The notes under the pieces: generated by a model
The model's database searches: none
Seen by the model: the letters and a program-made list of their open reading frames with translations, nothing else
Told to the model about the DNA's origin: nothing
Source of the DNA: JANPPS01 sp965246835
GTDB lineage: Bacteria; Pseudomonadota; Alphaproteobacteria; Acetobacterales; Acetobacteraceae
Direction of reading: 5' to 3'
Length of the DNA: 64,000 nt
Assembly (NCBI GenBank): GCA_965246835.1
Contig: CBDFFQ010000001.1
Span: 2,418,001-2,482,000, forward strand
Translations under genes and position numbers: made by a program
Shown: positions 42,441-50,469 of the stretch, piece after piece
Numbering within the stretch: position 1 is the first letter of the stretch
How the letters are laid out: each line of letters opens with the position of its first letter

Positions 42441-42887
42441 ATGCCGGCGAATACTTTTTCGACAGGGCGGGACTGCCAGCTCGTGGTAATCGGGCCGGCG
42501 GTGGGTGGCAAGGCGGGGGTCCGGGTGGATCTGACGCATGTGACGGGGTTCGATAGCAAGCAGGTGACGTCGGCGATCCGGGTGGAGCGGTTGGACGGGC
42601 TGATGCTGGCGGCGGAGTTGCCGAAGGGGTGGGAGGGACATTTCGAGCTGGAGCGGGGGAGTTCGGCGGCGGATGATTTCATCGCCGGGCTCGAGCAGGC
42701 TTGGCATGTGCAGGGGCAGCTGCCGGGCAGTACACTCTATCAATACATCACCGAGAGCGATGGGTCGGTCAGCACGTATCAGTTCGAGGGAGCGGTGTTC
42801 AAGATGGAGAATGCCGGGAGTTGGAAGGGGGATGCGGCGGTGAAGCAGCGGCTGCAGTTCTTTGCGGGGCGGCGGAAGCGGGTTTGA
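42441..42887 (+). CDS. phage tail tube protein
   Basis: 148 aa, ATG 42441 behind gggagggttgggaac. The pattern MPANTFSTGRDCQLVVIGPA, VDLTHVTGFDSKQVTSAIRV, LPKGWEGHFELERGSSAADD and YQFEGAVFKMENAGSWKGDA is that of myophage tail tube subunits, which stack as rings inside the sheath. Its place directly after the sheath gene agrees. No defect is seen; loss of the sheath upstream makes the tube functionally orphaned unless the IS excises. Confidence 0.82.
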   Translation: MPANTFSTGRDCQLVVIGPAVGGKAGVRVDLTHVTGFDSKQVTSAIRVERLDGLMLAAELPKGWEGHFELERGSSAADDFIAGLEQAWHVQGQLPGSTLYQYITESDGSVSTYQFEGAVFKMENAGSWKGDAAVKQRLQFFAGRRKRV

Positions 42888-42915
42888 CGTTTGTATTGGC
42901 TTAGGTTTGTGGTTT

Positions 42916-42956
42916 CCCTCACCCCGACCCTCTCCCGACGGGAGAGGGGGAAGGAG
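42916..42956 (+). repeat. REP-like palindrome, copy 4
   Basis: ccctcaccccgaccctctcc, then a shortened loop and the arm gggagagggggaaggag. The last bases are the ribosome site 5 bases before ATG 42962. Confidence 0.85.
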
Positions 42957-42961
42957 TTTGC

Positions 42962-43291
42962 ATGACTGTCGATACGCCGTCTTCTCGGATTGTTGCGGAG
43001 GCTTCTGCTGTGTTGCGGGTGAGCGATGCGGGGGGGCGGGAGTTGGAGGTGCGGCGGCCGGGGGCGTTGGACCGGTTGCGGCTGTTCAAGGCGGTGGGGC
43101 CGGTGCTGGCGGAGAATGAGCGGTATCTTGGCTATGCGATGCTGGCGATGGCGGTGGTGAGCGTGGATGGGGTGCCGGTGCCGACGCCGGCGACTGAGGG
43201 GCAGCTCGAGGCTTTGGTGGCGCGGCTGGGGGATGCCGGGTTGGTGGCGGTGGGAGAGGCTTTGGCGCCGGAGGAGTTGGCGGGAAACTGA
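42962..43291 (+). CDS. tail assembly chaperone, short form (gpG/gpE-like)
   Basis: 109 aa. MTVDTPSSRIVAEASAVLRV and DAGGRELEVRRPGALDRLRL, then MLAMAVVSVDGVPVPTPATE and a helical end LVAVGEALAPEELAGN. The size, place before the tape-measure gene and the in-frame slippery heptamer at its 3' end are those of phage tail assembly chaperones. The product would coat the tape measure during tail assembly. Start ATG 42962 uses the REP-derived aaggag. Confidence 0.75.
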   Translation: MTVDTPSSRIVAEASAVLRVSDAGGRELEVRRPGALDRLRLFKAVGPVLAENERYLGYAMLAMAVVSVDGVPVPTPATEGQLEALVARLGDAGLVAVGEALAPEELAGN

Positions 43292-43503
43292 GTGGCGCGG
43301 CGGCCGATGAGCGGGGGGTGCTCCGCGGGCTGTCGCGCCAAGGCGATCTGCTGGACTGTTTGTTCCTGGTGAGGAACGGGGTGCCGTTCGATGTGGCGTT
43401 CAGCCTGGGTGCCGGGGAGCGGCTGGCCTGGGTGGTGGCGTTGCATGAGCTGGAGGGGCGGCAGTGGGATTGGGGGGCGATGCGGTGGGAGGCGAACAGG
43501 TGA
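42962..43503 (+). CDS. tail assembly chaperone, -1 frameshift fusion product (gpGT/gpEE'-like)
   Basis: A slip at G-GGA-AAC (43282-43288) moves ribosomes to the -1 frame, adding about 71 residues: LSGAAADERGVLRGLSRQGD, then CLFLVRNGVPFDVAFSLGAG, and a WVVALHELEGRQWDWGAMRW end, stopping at 43503. Total about 180 aa. The second frame has no start codon of its own with a good ribosome site, so the fusion is the likely route. The equivalent product in lambda and P2 is needed for tail tube assembly. Confidence 0.72.
43282..43288 (+). promoter_or_regulatory. programmed -1 frameshift slippery site GGGAAAC
   Basis: Heptamer X-XXY-YYZ in the correct phase (GC-G GGA AAC), with the 0-frame stop TGA immediately after at 43289. 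Matches the phage tail chaperone arrangement (GGGAAAG in lambda). Confidence 0.75.
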
Positions 43504-43637
43504 GCAATATCCGAAATGCGAACGCTTCTCTGCCGTATGGGCCGGATCCGTCCTTGATTGCGTTTACGACGATCCCCGGGGACGCCTCCTGTCTCATCGA
43601 CGATTTGGCTTCGAGGGATCTGCCGATCGTTTTCTAG
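43500..43637 (+). CDS. small hypothetical phage protein (45 aa, GTG start)
   Basis: GTG 43500 overlaps the stop of the -1 frame (GTGA), with ggagg about 7 bases upstream. The frame reads VSNIRNANASLPYGPDPSLI then AFTTIPGDASCLIDDLASRD and ends LPIVF. The tape-measure-position gene starts 10 bases later. No family is recognised. Could be a chance frame. Confidence 0.4.
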   Translation: MSNIRNANASLPYGPDPSLIAFTTIPGDASCLIDDLASRDLPIVF

Positions 43638-43647
43638 TCCGAGAGAC

Positions 43648-44736
43648 ATGATGGAGGAGGCGTTGGCGGATCAGGTTTACAGGGTGTCAGCTAGAATGCT
43701 GCCCGGCCAGGCTGGTGCGGCCTGGATGTCGCTGATGCGGGATGTTCAGACTGTTGGACGGGTGACGCCGGTTTTGTCTCGGGCGGGGCGCCTTGGCCCG
43801 GTGTTGGGGATTCTCGGGCGGCTTGGTCGGGCGGCTGTGGCGATGCGGCGGTTCAGGACGGGCGGTTTGGGCGGAGATCGCCCTGGAAGGGGGGAGCTTG
43901 GAGCGCCTGACAATGGGGGCGGGCAGCGGGTTGTTGCTGCTCCCGCAGTATCATCGATCAAGTGGATGGCTGCTCCAGCTGGGCTGCGGGCGGGTCCGCG
44001 GGCGATCGCAGCATCGGGTCAACCTTCTTTTGGCCTGGATTTCGTTCGGCAGGCCGAAGGAGTTGTTCAGAAGGCGATCGTTGCAGGGCCCAGTTCGCTT
44101 GAGCCGCGGGCGCTTACGGCTGTGCGAACCAGGTCGAATGCGGCCGTCGGAGGTTGGCTGTCGAGCACTGCGCCGATGTTGCCGGGTGGGGTCGCGGCGG
44201 GGGAGCGGGTCGATCCTGTGGCGGCGGTGGCGGACCTGGTCATGGTGGGATCAGTGGCGGCTGGACGGAGCGAGTCCAGTGCTGGTTCGGCGCGGCTCCT
44301 GCCTTCAGGGTTGGAGAGAGCTGCGGTGTCCCTGAAATTGCCGCGTCTGGACGGTATGGGCCAGGCGAAGGGAGTTCGTCGCCTGGCTGGGTCGTTGGAT
44401 GCCGGGTCGAAGGCGGTGCAGGGCGGGCTGGCGGTCGGCATGGGTGGTGCCGGGTCGGTAAGGGTGGCGTCCGGCGTGGGGGCTGTCAGTGCTGGGAGAA
44501 GTCTCGTGCAGGCATTTCAGGATGCGCCTGCTGCGCGGGCTCCGGATAAGGGGCGTGCGGGTGAGGGGGAGAGCGGGAGCTCGGCTGGCACGGGCGGGAC
44601 CGTCATGCTGGATGGTCGGCTGGTGGGGCATTGGCTGGCGGACCGGATGGGGCGGGATGCGGCGCGGGCGCCGGCCGGGATGACTGGGTTCGATGCTCGG
44701 CAGGGTGCGAGTTGGGGGCCGTCTGGCGCGGTATGA
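43648..44736 (+). CDS. short tail protein in the tape-measure position
   Basis: 362 aa from ATG 43648 (43651 also possible). It is rich in Ala, Gly, Val and Ser with amphipathic stretches (LPGQAGAAWMSLMRDVQTVG, LSRAGRLGPVLGILGRLGRA) and ends DGRLVGHWLADRMGRDAARA then GMTGFDARQGASW. Its place between chaperone pair and hub genes is where the tape measure belongs. It is much shorter than most, implying a short tail if it is the ruler. No lytic or peptidase motif is visible. Confidence 0.55.
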   Translation: MMEEALADQVYRVSARMLPGQAGAAWMSLMRDVQTVGRVTPVLSRAGRLGPVLGILGRLGRAAVAMRRFRTGGLGGDRPGRGELGAPDNGGGQRVVAAPAVSSIKWMAAPAGLRAGPRAIAASGQPSFGLDFVRQAEGVVQKAIVAGPSSLEPRALTAVRTRSNAAVGGWLSSTAPMLPGGVAAGERVDPVAAVADLVMVGSVAAGRSESSAGSARLLPSGLERAAVSLKLPRLDGMGQAKGVRRLAGSLDAGSKAVQGGLAVGMGGAGSVRVASGVGAVSAGRSLVQAFQDAPAARAPDKGRAGEGESGSSAGTGGTVMLDGRLVGHWLADRMGRDAARAPAGMTGFDARQGASWGPSGAV

Positions 44737-44753
44737 GCTGAAAAGGAATTACC

Positions 44754-45323
44754 ATGGTGGTCCTGGGACCTGTGGCGTTTTCGGGGTTTGAGGTTCCGGA
44801 GCGGATTGCACTAGGCGGGACGCAGCGGTTGCAGGTGCATGTGTTGCCGGGCGGGAAGCGGGTGATCGACGCGTTGGGGCCGGATGACGCGGACCTGCGC
44901 TGGTCTGGAATCATGACGGGACCTGGTGCCGCGGCGCGGGTGCGACGGTTGGAGGCGTTGCGGCGGGGCGGCGAAGCTTGGCCGCTGGCTTGGGATGGAT
45001 GGCGCTACACGGTGATCGTGAAGCGGTTCCAGGCGGAGGTCCGGGGGGCCTTCTTCATGCCATATCGGATCCAGTGTGCGGTGGTGTGCGAGGGGGAGCC
45101 GGTCGTGTTCGAGGGAGCTCCGGCCGGTGTGGACCAGGCGGCGGCGTTGATGGCGGCGGCGGTCGATTTGGGGGCTGGGCCAGGCCTGGATGCTGCGGTG
45201 ACGGTGGCGTCGGCGGGGCTGGCAGATGGGGGCCTGGCGTCTGTTGCCGCGGCGGCGGGGTCATTGGCGCGGTTGATTACGGCGCGGGCGTTGGCTGGCG
45301 CGGCACAATGGAACATACCATGA
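44754..45323 (+). CDS. phage baseplate/tail protein
   Basis: 189 aa. MVVLGPVAFSGFEVPERIAL, KRVIDALGPDDADLRWSGIM, GPGAAARVRRLEALRRGGEA and DGWRYTVIVKRFQAEVRGAF are typical of the N-terminal part of phage DNA circulation/gp46-like baseplate proteins in Mu-type tails. The C-terminal half is Ala/Gly-rich helical. An aaaagga ribosome site precedes the start, and the stop overlaps the next gene (ATGA). Confidence 0.65.
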   Translation: MVVLGPVAFSGFEVPERIALGGTQRLQVHVLPGGKRVIDALGPDDADLRWSGIMTGPGAAARVRRLEALRRGGEAWPLAWDGWRYTVIVKRFQAEVRGAFFMPYRIQCAVVCEGEPVVFEGAPAGVDQAAALMAAAVDLGAGPGLDAAVTVASAGLADGGLASVAAAAGSLARLITARALAGAAQWNIP

Positions 45324-45514
45324 ACTCAGCGCGGATTTTGACGGCTGTGGGTGGCAATCTGTTTCGGCTTGCGATGCTGGAGCTGGGTGACGCGACGCAG
45401 TGGAGCCGGATCGCGGGGTTGAACGGATTGTTGGACCCGGAACTCGACGGGGTCGTGACGGTGCGGGTCCCGGCGCGGGATACGCAGGCGGGGGGTGGCC
45501 TTGTTCGCGGTTAG
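45320..45514 (+). CDS. LysM-like tail protein (gpX type)
   Basis: 64 aa. MNSARILTAVGGNLFRLAML with ELGDATQWSRIAGLNGLLDP and VVTVRVP resembles a single LysM-like domain, as in P2 gpX tail proteins, which join tube and hub. The start overlaps the previous stop and the 3' end overlaps the hub gene start by 20 bases in another frame, so it is tightly coupled. Confidence 0.65.
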   Translation: MNSARILTAVGGNLFRLAMLELGDATQWSRIAGLNGLLDPELDGVVTVRVPARDTQAGGGLVRG

Positions 45515-46511
45515 GACTCCCCGGCTGCGGGTGCTGGCTGGGGGGGCGGAGTTACCGGGGGCCTTGGCGGCGGATGTGTTTGCCAACAGCCATTTGAGTA
45601 CTGACCGGTTCCGGGTTCGGTTTGCGGCGTCGGCGCTTGGCGAGGACGGGGTGGCGCGGCTGCGGGATCCGGATGGGCGGATCGAGGTTCAGGTGGCGCT
45701 GGAGGCCGATGGCTGGGTGTCGTTGATCGTGGGGCGGGTGGACAGCCTGTCGTTCGATGCGGTGCATCAGGTGTTGGAGGTCGAGGGCCGGGACCTCGCG
45801 GCGGTGCTGGTCGAGGCACAGGTTGGGGAGGCGTTTGCCAACCAGACGGCGAGCGAGATCGTGGCGACGGTGGCGGCGCGGCATGGGCTGGAGGCCGATG
45901 TGACGGCGACGTCGGAGGCCGTGGGGCGATTCTATCAGGCTGGGCATGAGCGGTTGACGTTGGCGCAGCACGCGCGGGCGACGACGGAATGGGATCTGCT
46001 GACGTGGCTGGCGGGACAGGAGGGGTTTCTGCTGGGGATGGTTGGCGCTCGGCTGCGGTTCGGGAAGCGGAATGGCGATGCGGTCGAGCTGGCTGTTGCG
46101 GATTGCTCGCAGGTGGAGGTGACGCAGCAGCCCGGGTTGTTGCGGCCGATCGAAGTGGTGGTGCGGAGCTGGGGGACGCGGCGGGCGCAGGCTGTCGAAG
46201 GGTCTGCGCGGTCAGGGGGTGAGGGGGCTGCGTTTCGGCAGGTGGTGACGCGGCCGAACCTGACCTCGGCGGAGGCTGAGCGGCTGGCGGGGCGGATACT
46301 GGACGATTTGAGGCGGCATGCGCGCGGGGCGCGGGTGGTGATGCCGGGTGAGCTCACGCTGGGGGCGCAGGGTGTCGTGGCGCTGAGCGGGGCGGGGCCG
46401 GGGTGGGACGGGCGGTATGCGGTGCTGGGGGTGGATCGGCACCTCGATGCGCGGCGGGGATTTTCCCAGAGCGTCGAACTGCAGGGGATGATCGATGGAT
46501 CGGCTGCTTAA
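45495..46511 (+). CDS. phage late control/baseplate hub protein (gpD type)
   Basis: 338 aa, GTG start at 45495. It shows the P2 gpD/Mu gp44-like pattern: VRTPRLRVLAGGAELPGALA, VEGRDLAAVLVEAQVGEAFA, GRFYQAGHERLTLAQHARAT, and WDLLTWLAGQEGFLLGMVGA with the C-terminal RGFSQSVELQGMIDG. Trimeric hub under the tail tube, to which the spike binds. Overlaps of 20 and 17 bases with its neighbours show strong coupling in the baseplate operon. Confidence 0.85.
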   Translation: MALFAVRTPRLRVLAGGAELPGALAADVFANSHLSTDRFRVRFAASALGEDGVARLRDPDGRIEVQVALEADGWVSLIVGRVDSLSFDAVHQVLEVEGRDLAAVLVEAQVGEAFANQTASEIVATVAARHGLEADVTATSEAVGRFYQAGHERLTLAQHARATTEWDLLTWLAGQEGFLLGMVGARLRFGKRNGDAVELAVADCSQVEVTQQPGLLRPIEVVVRSWGTRRAQAVEGSARSGGEGAAFRQVVTRPNLTSAEAERLAGRILDDLRRHARGARVVMPGELTLGAQGVVALSGAGPGWDGRYAVLGVDRHLDARRGFSQSVELQGMIDGSAA

Positions 46512-47004
46512 CGCCATCAAGCGGCACGCGGCGGCGCAGGATGCTGCTGCGGGGCAGGCCCGGTTCGGGGTGGTGAGCGCGGTTGATCCGGCGGCGGGTA
46601 CGGCGCGGGTGATGCTGCAGCCCGAGGGGGTGGAGAGCGGGTGGCTGCCGGTGCTCAGTCCGTGGGTGGGGCCGGGATGGGGTGTGTCGTGCCCACCGTC
46701 ACCGGGGGACCAGGTGCTGGTGTTGCCGCAAGAGGGCGACGCGGAGCACGGGGTGATCGCGGCGCGGGCTTGGTCGGGCCAAGCGCCGGCGACGCCGGTG
46801 GGGGAGCTTTGGCTGACGCATCGGAGTGGGAGTTTCGTGCGACTGTTGAATGACGGGACCGTTTCGGTGCGGGGGGACCTGCATGTGGCGGGAGAAGTCT
46901 TCGACAAGCATGGATCGCTGGATTCGTTGCGACGGCACTACAACCAGCATCAGCATGCGGATCCGCAGGGCGGGACTACGGACGTGCCGAAGCCGCAGGA
47001 TTGA
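46495..47004 (+). CDS. phage baseplate spike/assembly protein (gpV type)
   Basis: 169 aa. MDRLLNAIKRHAAAQDAAAG, RFGVVSAVDPAAGTARVMLQ and LSPWVGPGWGVSCPPSPGDQ form the OB-fold, then FVRLLNDGTVSVRGDLHVAG is the spike beta-prism, ending HYNQHQHADPQGGTTDVPKP, a His-rich tip of the kind that binds metal in gpV spikes. It would pierce the outer membrane of the target cell. The start overlaps the hub gene by 17 bases. Confidence 0.88.
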   Translation: MDRLLNAIKRHAAAQDAAAGQARFGVVSAVDPAAGTARVMLQPEGVESGWLPVLSPWVGPGWGVSCPPSPGDQVLVLPQEGDAEHGVIAARAWSGQAPATPVGELWLTHRSGSFVRLLNDGTVSVRGDLHVAGEVFDKHGSLDSLRRHYNQHQHADPQGGTTDVPKPQD

Positions 47005-47052
47005 TCCAGGTTTTGATCCATATTTTCTGGGTGATGGTACGGCGTGTGGTTT

Positions 47053-47089
47053 CCCTCACCCTGCCCTTTCCCGGAGGGAGAGGGGGCAG
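47053..47089 (+). repeat. REP-like palindrome, copy 5 (diverged)
   Basis: ccctcaccctgccctttccc then ggagggagagggggcag. It is more diverged than the other copies. It ends 3 bases before the GTG start at 47093, supplying the purine-rich region. Confidence 0.8.
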
Positions 47090-47092
47090 TGA

Positions 47093-47461
47093 GTGGCAGA
47101 TGTTCATTTGGGGTGGGGCGGAGACCTTGGGACGACTGCGACGGGAGATCTCGCGGTTGTGGGGGGTGGACCGGCGGGGACGGAGCGGGTGCTGCGGCGG
47201 TTGCTGACCAATCCGGGGGATTACATTTGGCAGAAGGATTATGGCGCCGGGCTGGCGCGCTTCGTGGGGATGCCGGCGGATAGCGCGGCGGTGGCGGCGT
47301 TGATCCGGGTCCAGATGCGGCGGGAGCCGGCGGTGGCAGCGGAGCCAGAGCCGGTGATCGAGGTGCAGGCGGAGCTGCCGGGCACCTTGTCGGTCCAGGT
47401 CCGCTATGCGGATGCCGAGACGGCAGAGACTCGCACGCTCAACATTCAGCTTCCGGGGTAG
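47093..47461 (+). CDS. baseplate wedge protein, GPW/gp25 family
   Basis: 122 aa, GTG 47093 preceded by a REP-derived purine tract. MADVHLGWGGDLGTTATGDL, VLRRLLTNPGDYIWQKDYGA with GLARFVGMPADSAAVAALIR and VQAELPGTLSVQVRYADAET fit the gp25/gpW family, whose members have a lysozyme-like fold and form the inner baseplate. The next gene starts 3 bases after the stop. Confidence 0.85.
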   Translation: MADVHLGWGGDLGTTATGDLAVVGGGPAGTERVLRRLLTNPGDYIWQKDYGAGLARFVGMPADSAAVAALIRVQMRREPAVAAEPEPVIEVQAELPGTLSVQVRYADAETAETRTLNIQLPG

Positions 47462-47464
47462 GCC

Positions 47465-48571
47465 ATGCAGTTGCAATTGCAGGATTTCGCCACGTTGGTG
47501 CGAACGCAGGCGGCGGCGGTGGGCGCGGCGACGCGGCAGTTGGTCGATCTGAGTGTCGGCAGCGTGTTGCGGGCAGTTCTGGAGGCGAATGCGAGCATCG
47601 GGCTTTGGCTGCAGTGGCTGATCGTTGAGGTGTTGACGACAACGCGGGCGCAGACGAGCCGGGGCGCCGACCTGGATAGCTGGGTGCAGGATTTCGGGAT
47701 GGCGAGGCTGCCGGGGGTGGCGGCGTATGGGCTGGTGACGTTCAGCCGGTTGACGCCGGGGCTACCGGCTGTGGTGCCGGTGGGCGCCATGGTGCGGAAT
47801 GCGGCGGGTGGGCTGAGTTTCAGTGTCGTGGCGGATGCGGGGCATGCCGCGTGGAACGGGACGGGCTACGGGCTGGATGCCACGTCCTTGCAGGTCGAGC
47901 TTCCGGTGGTGGCGCGGGCGGTGGGTTCGCAGGGGAATTTGCGAGCTGGGGAGATTGGGCTGCTTGGCAGTGCCGTGCCCGGGGTGGACGCGGTGAGCAA
48001 TGCGGCGCCGCTGCAAGGCGGGCTGGATGCGGAGGCGGACACGGCGTTGCGGGAGCGATTCGGGGGGTTCATCGACAGCCGGAGCCGGGCGACGGCGCAG
48101 GCGGTGGGTTTTGCGCTCCGGAGTTTGCAGCAGGGGATCAGCTTCACGATCGCGGAGCGGATCGATAGTGGGGGCTCGGCGCGGGCCGGGCATTTCACCG
48201 TGACTGTTGATGATGGGAGCGGGGTTCCTCCTGCCTCGCTGTTGGCGGCGGCTGGTGCGGCTGTCGATGCGGTTCGGCCCTTGGGCGGCACGTTCAGCGT
48301 TCGGGCGCCGCTCATCGTGCGGGCGGAGGTGGCGCTTCGGATTGCCGGGGCCGGTGCGTCGCTTGCGACGGTGCGGGCGGCGGTCGGGGCGTTCGTTGCG
48401 TCACGACCGATTGGCGGATGGCTGGTGGTCTCGCGGCTGGTGCAGGTGGCGCATGAGGCGGATGCGGGGGTGGAGAGCGTCTATGCCGTGACGATCAACG
48501 GTGTGGGTGCGGATTTGCAGGTTCCGGCGCATGCGTTGGTGCGGCCTGGTCAGATCGTGGTGACGACATGA
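47465..48571 (+). CDS. baseplate J-family protein
   Basis: 368 aa. It starts MQLQLQDFATLVRTQAAAVG with SVGSVLRAVLEANASIGLWL and TTRAQTSRGADLDSWVQDFG, then RLPGVAAYGLVTFSRLTPGL, AGEIGLLGSAVPGVDAVSNA and LQGGLDAEADTALRERFGGF. This is the baseplate_J pattern; the protein forms the wedge that links hub and fibres. It shares ATGA with the following gene. Intact. Confidence 0.88.
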   Translation: MQLQLQDFATLVRTQAAAVGAATRQLVDLSVGSVLRAVLEANASIGLWLQWLIVEVLTTTRAQTSRGADLDSWVQDFGMARLPGVAAYGLVTFSRLTPGLPAVVPVGAMVRNAAGGLSFSVVADAGHAAWNGTGYGLDATSLQVELPVVARAVGSQGNLRAGEIGLLGSAVPGVDAVSNAAPLQGGLDAEADTALRERFGGFIDSRSRATAQAVGFALRSLQQGISFTIAERIDSGGSARAGHFTVTVDDGSGVPPASLLAAAGAAVDAVRPLGGTFSVRAPLIVRAEVALRIAGAGASLATVRAAVGAFVASRPIGGWLVVSRLVQVAHEADAGVESVYAVTINGVGADLQVPAHALVRPGQIVVTT

Positions 48572-49128
48572 GTGCACCGGGAATAGATCCGAAAGATATT
48601 GTGCGGCGCATCCGGACGGTGTTGCCGGACCGTTGGTTCGCCGACGCCTCGCCGGTGCTGGATGGATTGCTGGCCGGGTTCGGGGCGGGGTGGGCTGGGC
48701 TGTTCGCGTTGCTCGAGCGTGTGCGGCAGCAATCGCGCGTTCGGACGGCGACTGGCGAGTTCCTTGATTTGGCTGGGCTGGACTTCTTTGGGCGCCGATT
48801 GCTGCGGCGGGCTGGGGAGGACGATGCGACGTATCGGGCGCGATTGTTGCGCGCCTTGCGGCGGGAGCGGGCGACGCGGGCGGCGGTAATTGCCGAGGCG
48901 GCCGAGCAGGGGCGGACCATCGTCGTGTTCGAGCCGGCGCAGCCCGGGGATACCGGTGTGTATGGCGGGCCGCGGCTTGGCTATGGCGTGGCGGGGGCGT
49001 GGGGGTCGTTGCAGATGCCGTTCGAGGCGCTGGCGACGGTGTCGGGCGTGCGGGACGCGGCCGTCATGGCGGCGCTGGATGAAGCGCTGCCCGCGGGCGG
49101 GGCGCTTTGGGTCAAGTTCAGCGGCTGA
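48568..49128 (+). CDS. phage tail/baseplate wedge protein (gpI-like)
   Basis: 186 aa. MSAPGIDPKDIVRRIRTVLP with WFADASPVLDGLLAGFGAGW, GEFLDLAGLDFFGRRLLRRA and DDATYRARLLRALRRERATR match the small wedge protein that follows gpJ in myophages (DUF2612/gpI-like). Its start overlaps the baseplate J stop. It would anchor fibre proteins to the wedge. The C-terminus is a hydrophobic ALWVKFSG. Confidence 0.75.
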   Translation: MSAPGIDPKDIVRRIRTVLPDRWFADASPVLDGLLAGFGAGWAGLFALLERVRQQSRVRTATGEFLDLAGLDFFGRRLLRRAGEDDATYRARLLRALRRERATRAAVIAEAAEQGRTIVVFEPAQPGDTGVYGGPRLGYGVAGAWGSLQMPFEALATVSGVRDAAVMAALDEALPAGGALWVKFSG

Positions 49129-49152
49129 TTCGGACTTTTTTGGGAGGCGTGC

Positions 49153-50382
49153 ATGGACCGGCAACTGGTCTATCCGGGATCGATTCCGTTGGACACGGAT
49201 CTGCTGCAGTTGCAGCGGAATGCGATGGTGACGCTTGGGATGCTGGCGCGGGCGGTGCTGGGTTCCGACCCGGTGGCGGAGGGGTTGGTCTGCGGTCCTG
49301 GGCCCGGACTTTCGGTCGTTGTTGGGGCGGGTAGCCTGTCGGAGTTGGTCCAGGTGGACCGCTTGGCCTTCGGGTCGTTGCCGGCCGATGGGCATCCCTT
49401 GGTGAAGCTGGGGCTTAATCCGGCGGACGTGGTGTTGCCGTTGACGGCTTCGCCACAGGGCACGACGCGGGTGTGGTTGGTGCAGGCGACGGTGGCGGAG
49501 GCGGATTCCGGGCCGGTGGCGCTGCCGTATTACAATTCGGGTAATCCGGCGGTGGCGTGGAGCGGGCCGGCGAATAGCGGTTTGGCCCAGAACACGCAGC
49601 GGCTGGTCCGGGCGGCACTTTCCGTGAAGGCGGGCGGGCCGGCGACAGATGGAACGCAGGCGGCCCCCGATCCAGATGCCGGGTGGGTCGGGTTGTATGG
49701 GGTCACGGTCCGGGGTGGGCAGTCCGTGGTTGCGGATACGGACATCGTGCGGCTGCCGGGTGCGCCGTTCCTGAGTTACCGGCTGCCACAACTGACGCCG
49801 GGCTTTTCGCGCGAAGAGGTTTTCGGGGCGAGCGGCACGTGGCGGGTGCCGGCGGGGGTTCGGTTGGCGCGGGTTCGGCTCGTGGGTGCGGGCGGCGGTG
49901 GAGGTGGCGGCGATAACGGGTTTGGCGGTGGCGGCGGCGGCGCGGGCGGGTTTGCCGAGGCTGTTGTGCCGGTGGAGCCGGGCAGCCGTGTGCCGCTGTT
50001 GATCGGGGTCGGTGGTGCCGGGGCGGGTCCAGGCATCAACGGCGGATCGGGCGGGGACACGAAATTTGCCGGCGGGCTGGTCGCGGCGTCTGGCGGGCAG
50101 GGTGGTGGGTCCAACAATCCGGATAGCCGAGGGGGTGCCGGGGGGGTGGGGCTGCAAGGGGTTCTGTTGCTGCGGGGTGGGTTCGGGACCGATGGCCCGC
50201 GGATCGGGCAGGTGCCGGCGGGGGCTGGCGGGATGTCGATCCTGGGTGGCGGGGGCCGCGGCTCGTTCCTGGGCGGGGTGCCGGCAAACGGTCAGGCGCC
50301 TGGGTCCGGGGCTGGTGGCGGGTACGGGCCTGGCGCGTCGGGCGGCCTTGGTGCGGATGGGCTTGTCATCGTCGAATACTGA
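49153..50382 (+). CDS. glycine-rich tail fibre/receptor protein
   Basis: 409 aa, ATG 49153 behind gggaggcgtgc. The N-terminal 200 residues are beta-rich (YPGSIPLDTDLLQLQRNAMV, LGMLARAVLGSDPVAEGLVC). After FGASGTWRVPAGVRLARVRL the C-terminal 180 residues are Gly-rich with GAGGGGGGGDNGFGGGGGGA and HisGly-type turns, as in tail proteins whose polyglycine II sandwiches contact receptors (e.g. phage S16-type adhesins). Ends GLGADGLVIVEY, a typical glycine-rich fibre domain terminus. Confidence 0.72.
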   Translation: MDRQLVYPGSIPLDTDLLQLQRNAMVTLGMLARAVLGSDPVAEGLVCGPGPGLSVVVGAGSLSELVQVDRLAFGSLPADGHPLVKLGLNPADVVLPLTASPQGTTRVWLVQATVAEADSGPVALPYYNSGNPAVAWSGPANSGLAQNTQRLVRAALSVKAGGPATDGTQAAPDPDAGWVGLYGVTVRGGQSVVADTDIVRLPGAPFLSYRLPQLTPGFSREEVFGASGTWRVPAGVRLARVRLVGAGGGGGGGDNGFGGGGGGAGGFAEAVVPVEPGSRVPLLIGVGGAGAGPGINGGSGGDTKFAGGLVAASGGQGGGSNNPDSRGGAGGVGLQGVLLLRGGFGTDGPRIGQVPAGAGGMSILGGGGRGSFLGGVPANGQAPGSGAGGGYGPGASGGLGADGLVIVEY

Positions 50383-50419
50383 GATCGACTTACGCCCATC
50401 GAGAATTGGCTTGTTGGTT

Positions 50420-50459
50420 CCCTCACCCCGCCCCTCTTTCGAGGGGAGAGGGGGAAGAC
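50420..50459 (+). repeat. REP-like palindrome, copy 6 (diverged)
   Basis: cctcaccccgcccctctttc then gaggggagagggggaag. The following gaggattt (50461-50468) precedes ATG 50470. Confidence 0.8.
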
Positions 50460-50469
50460 GGAGGATTTC

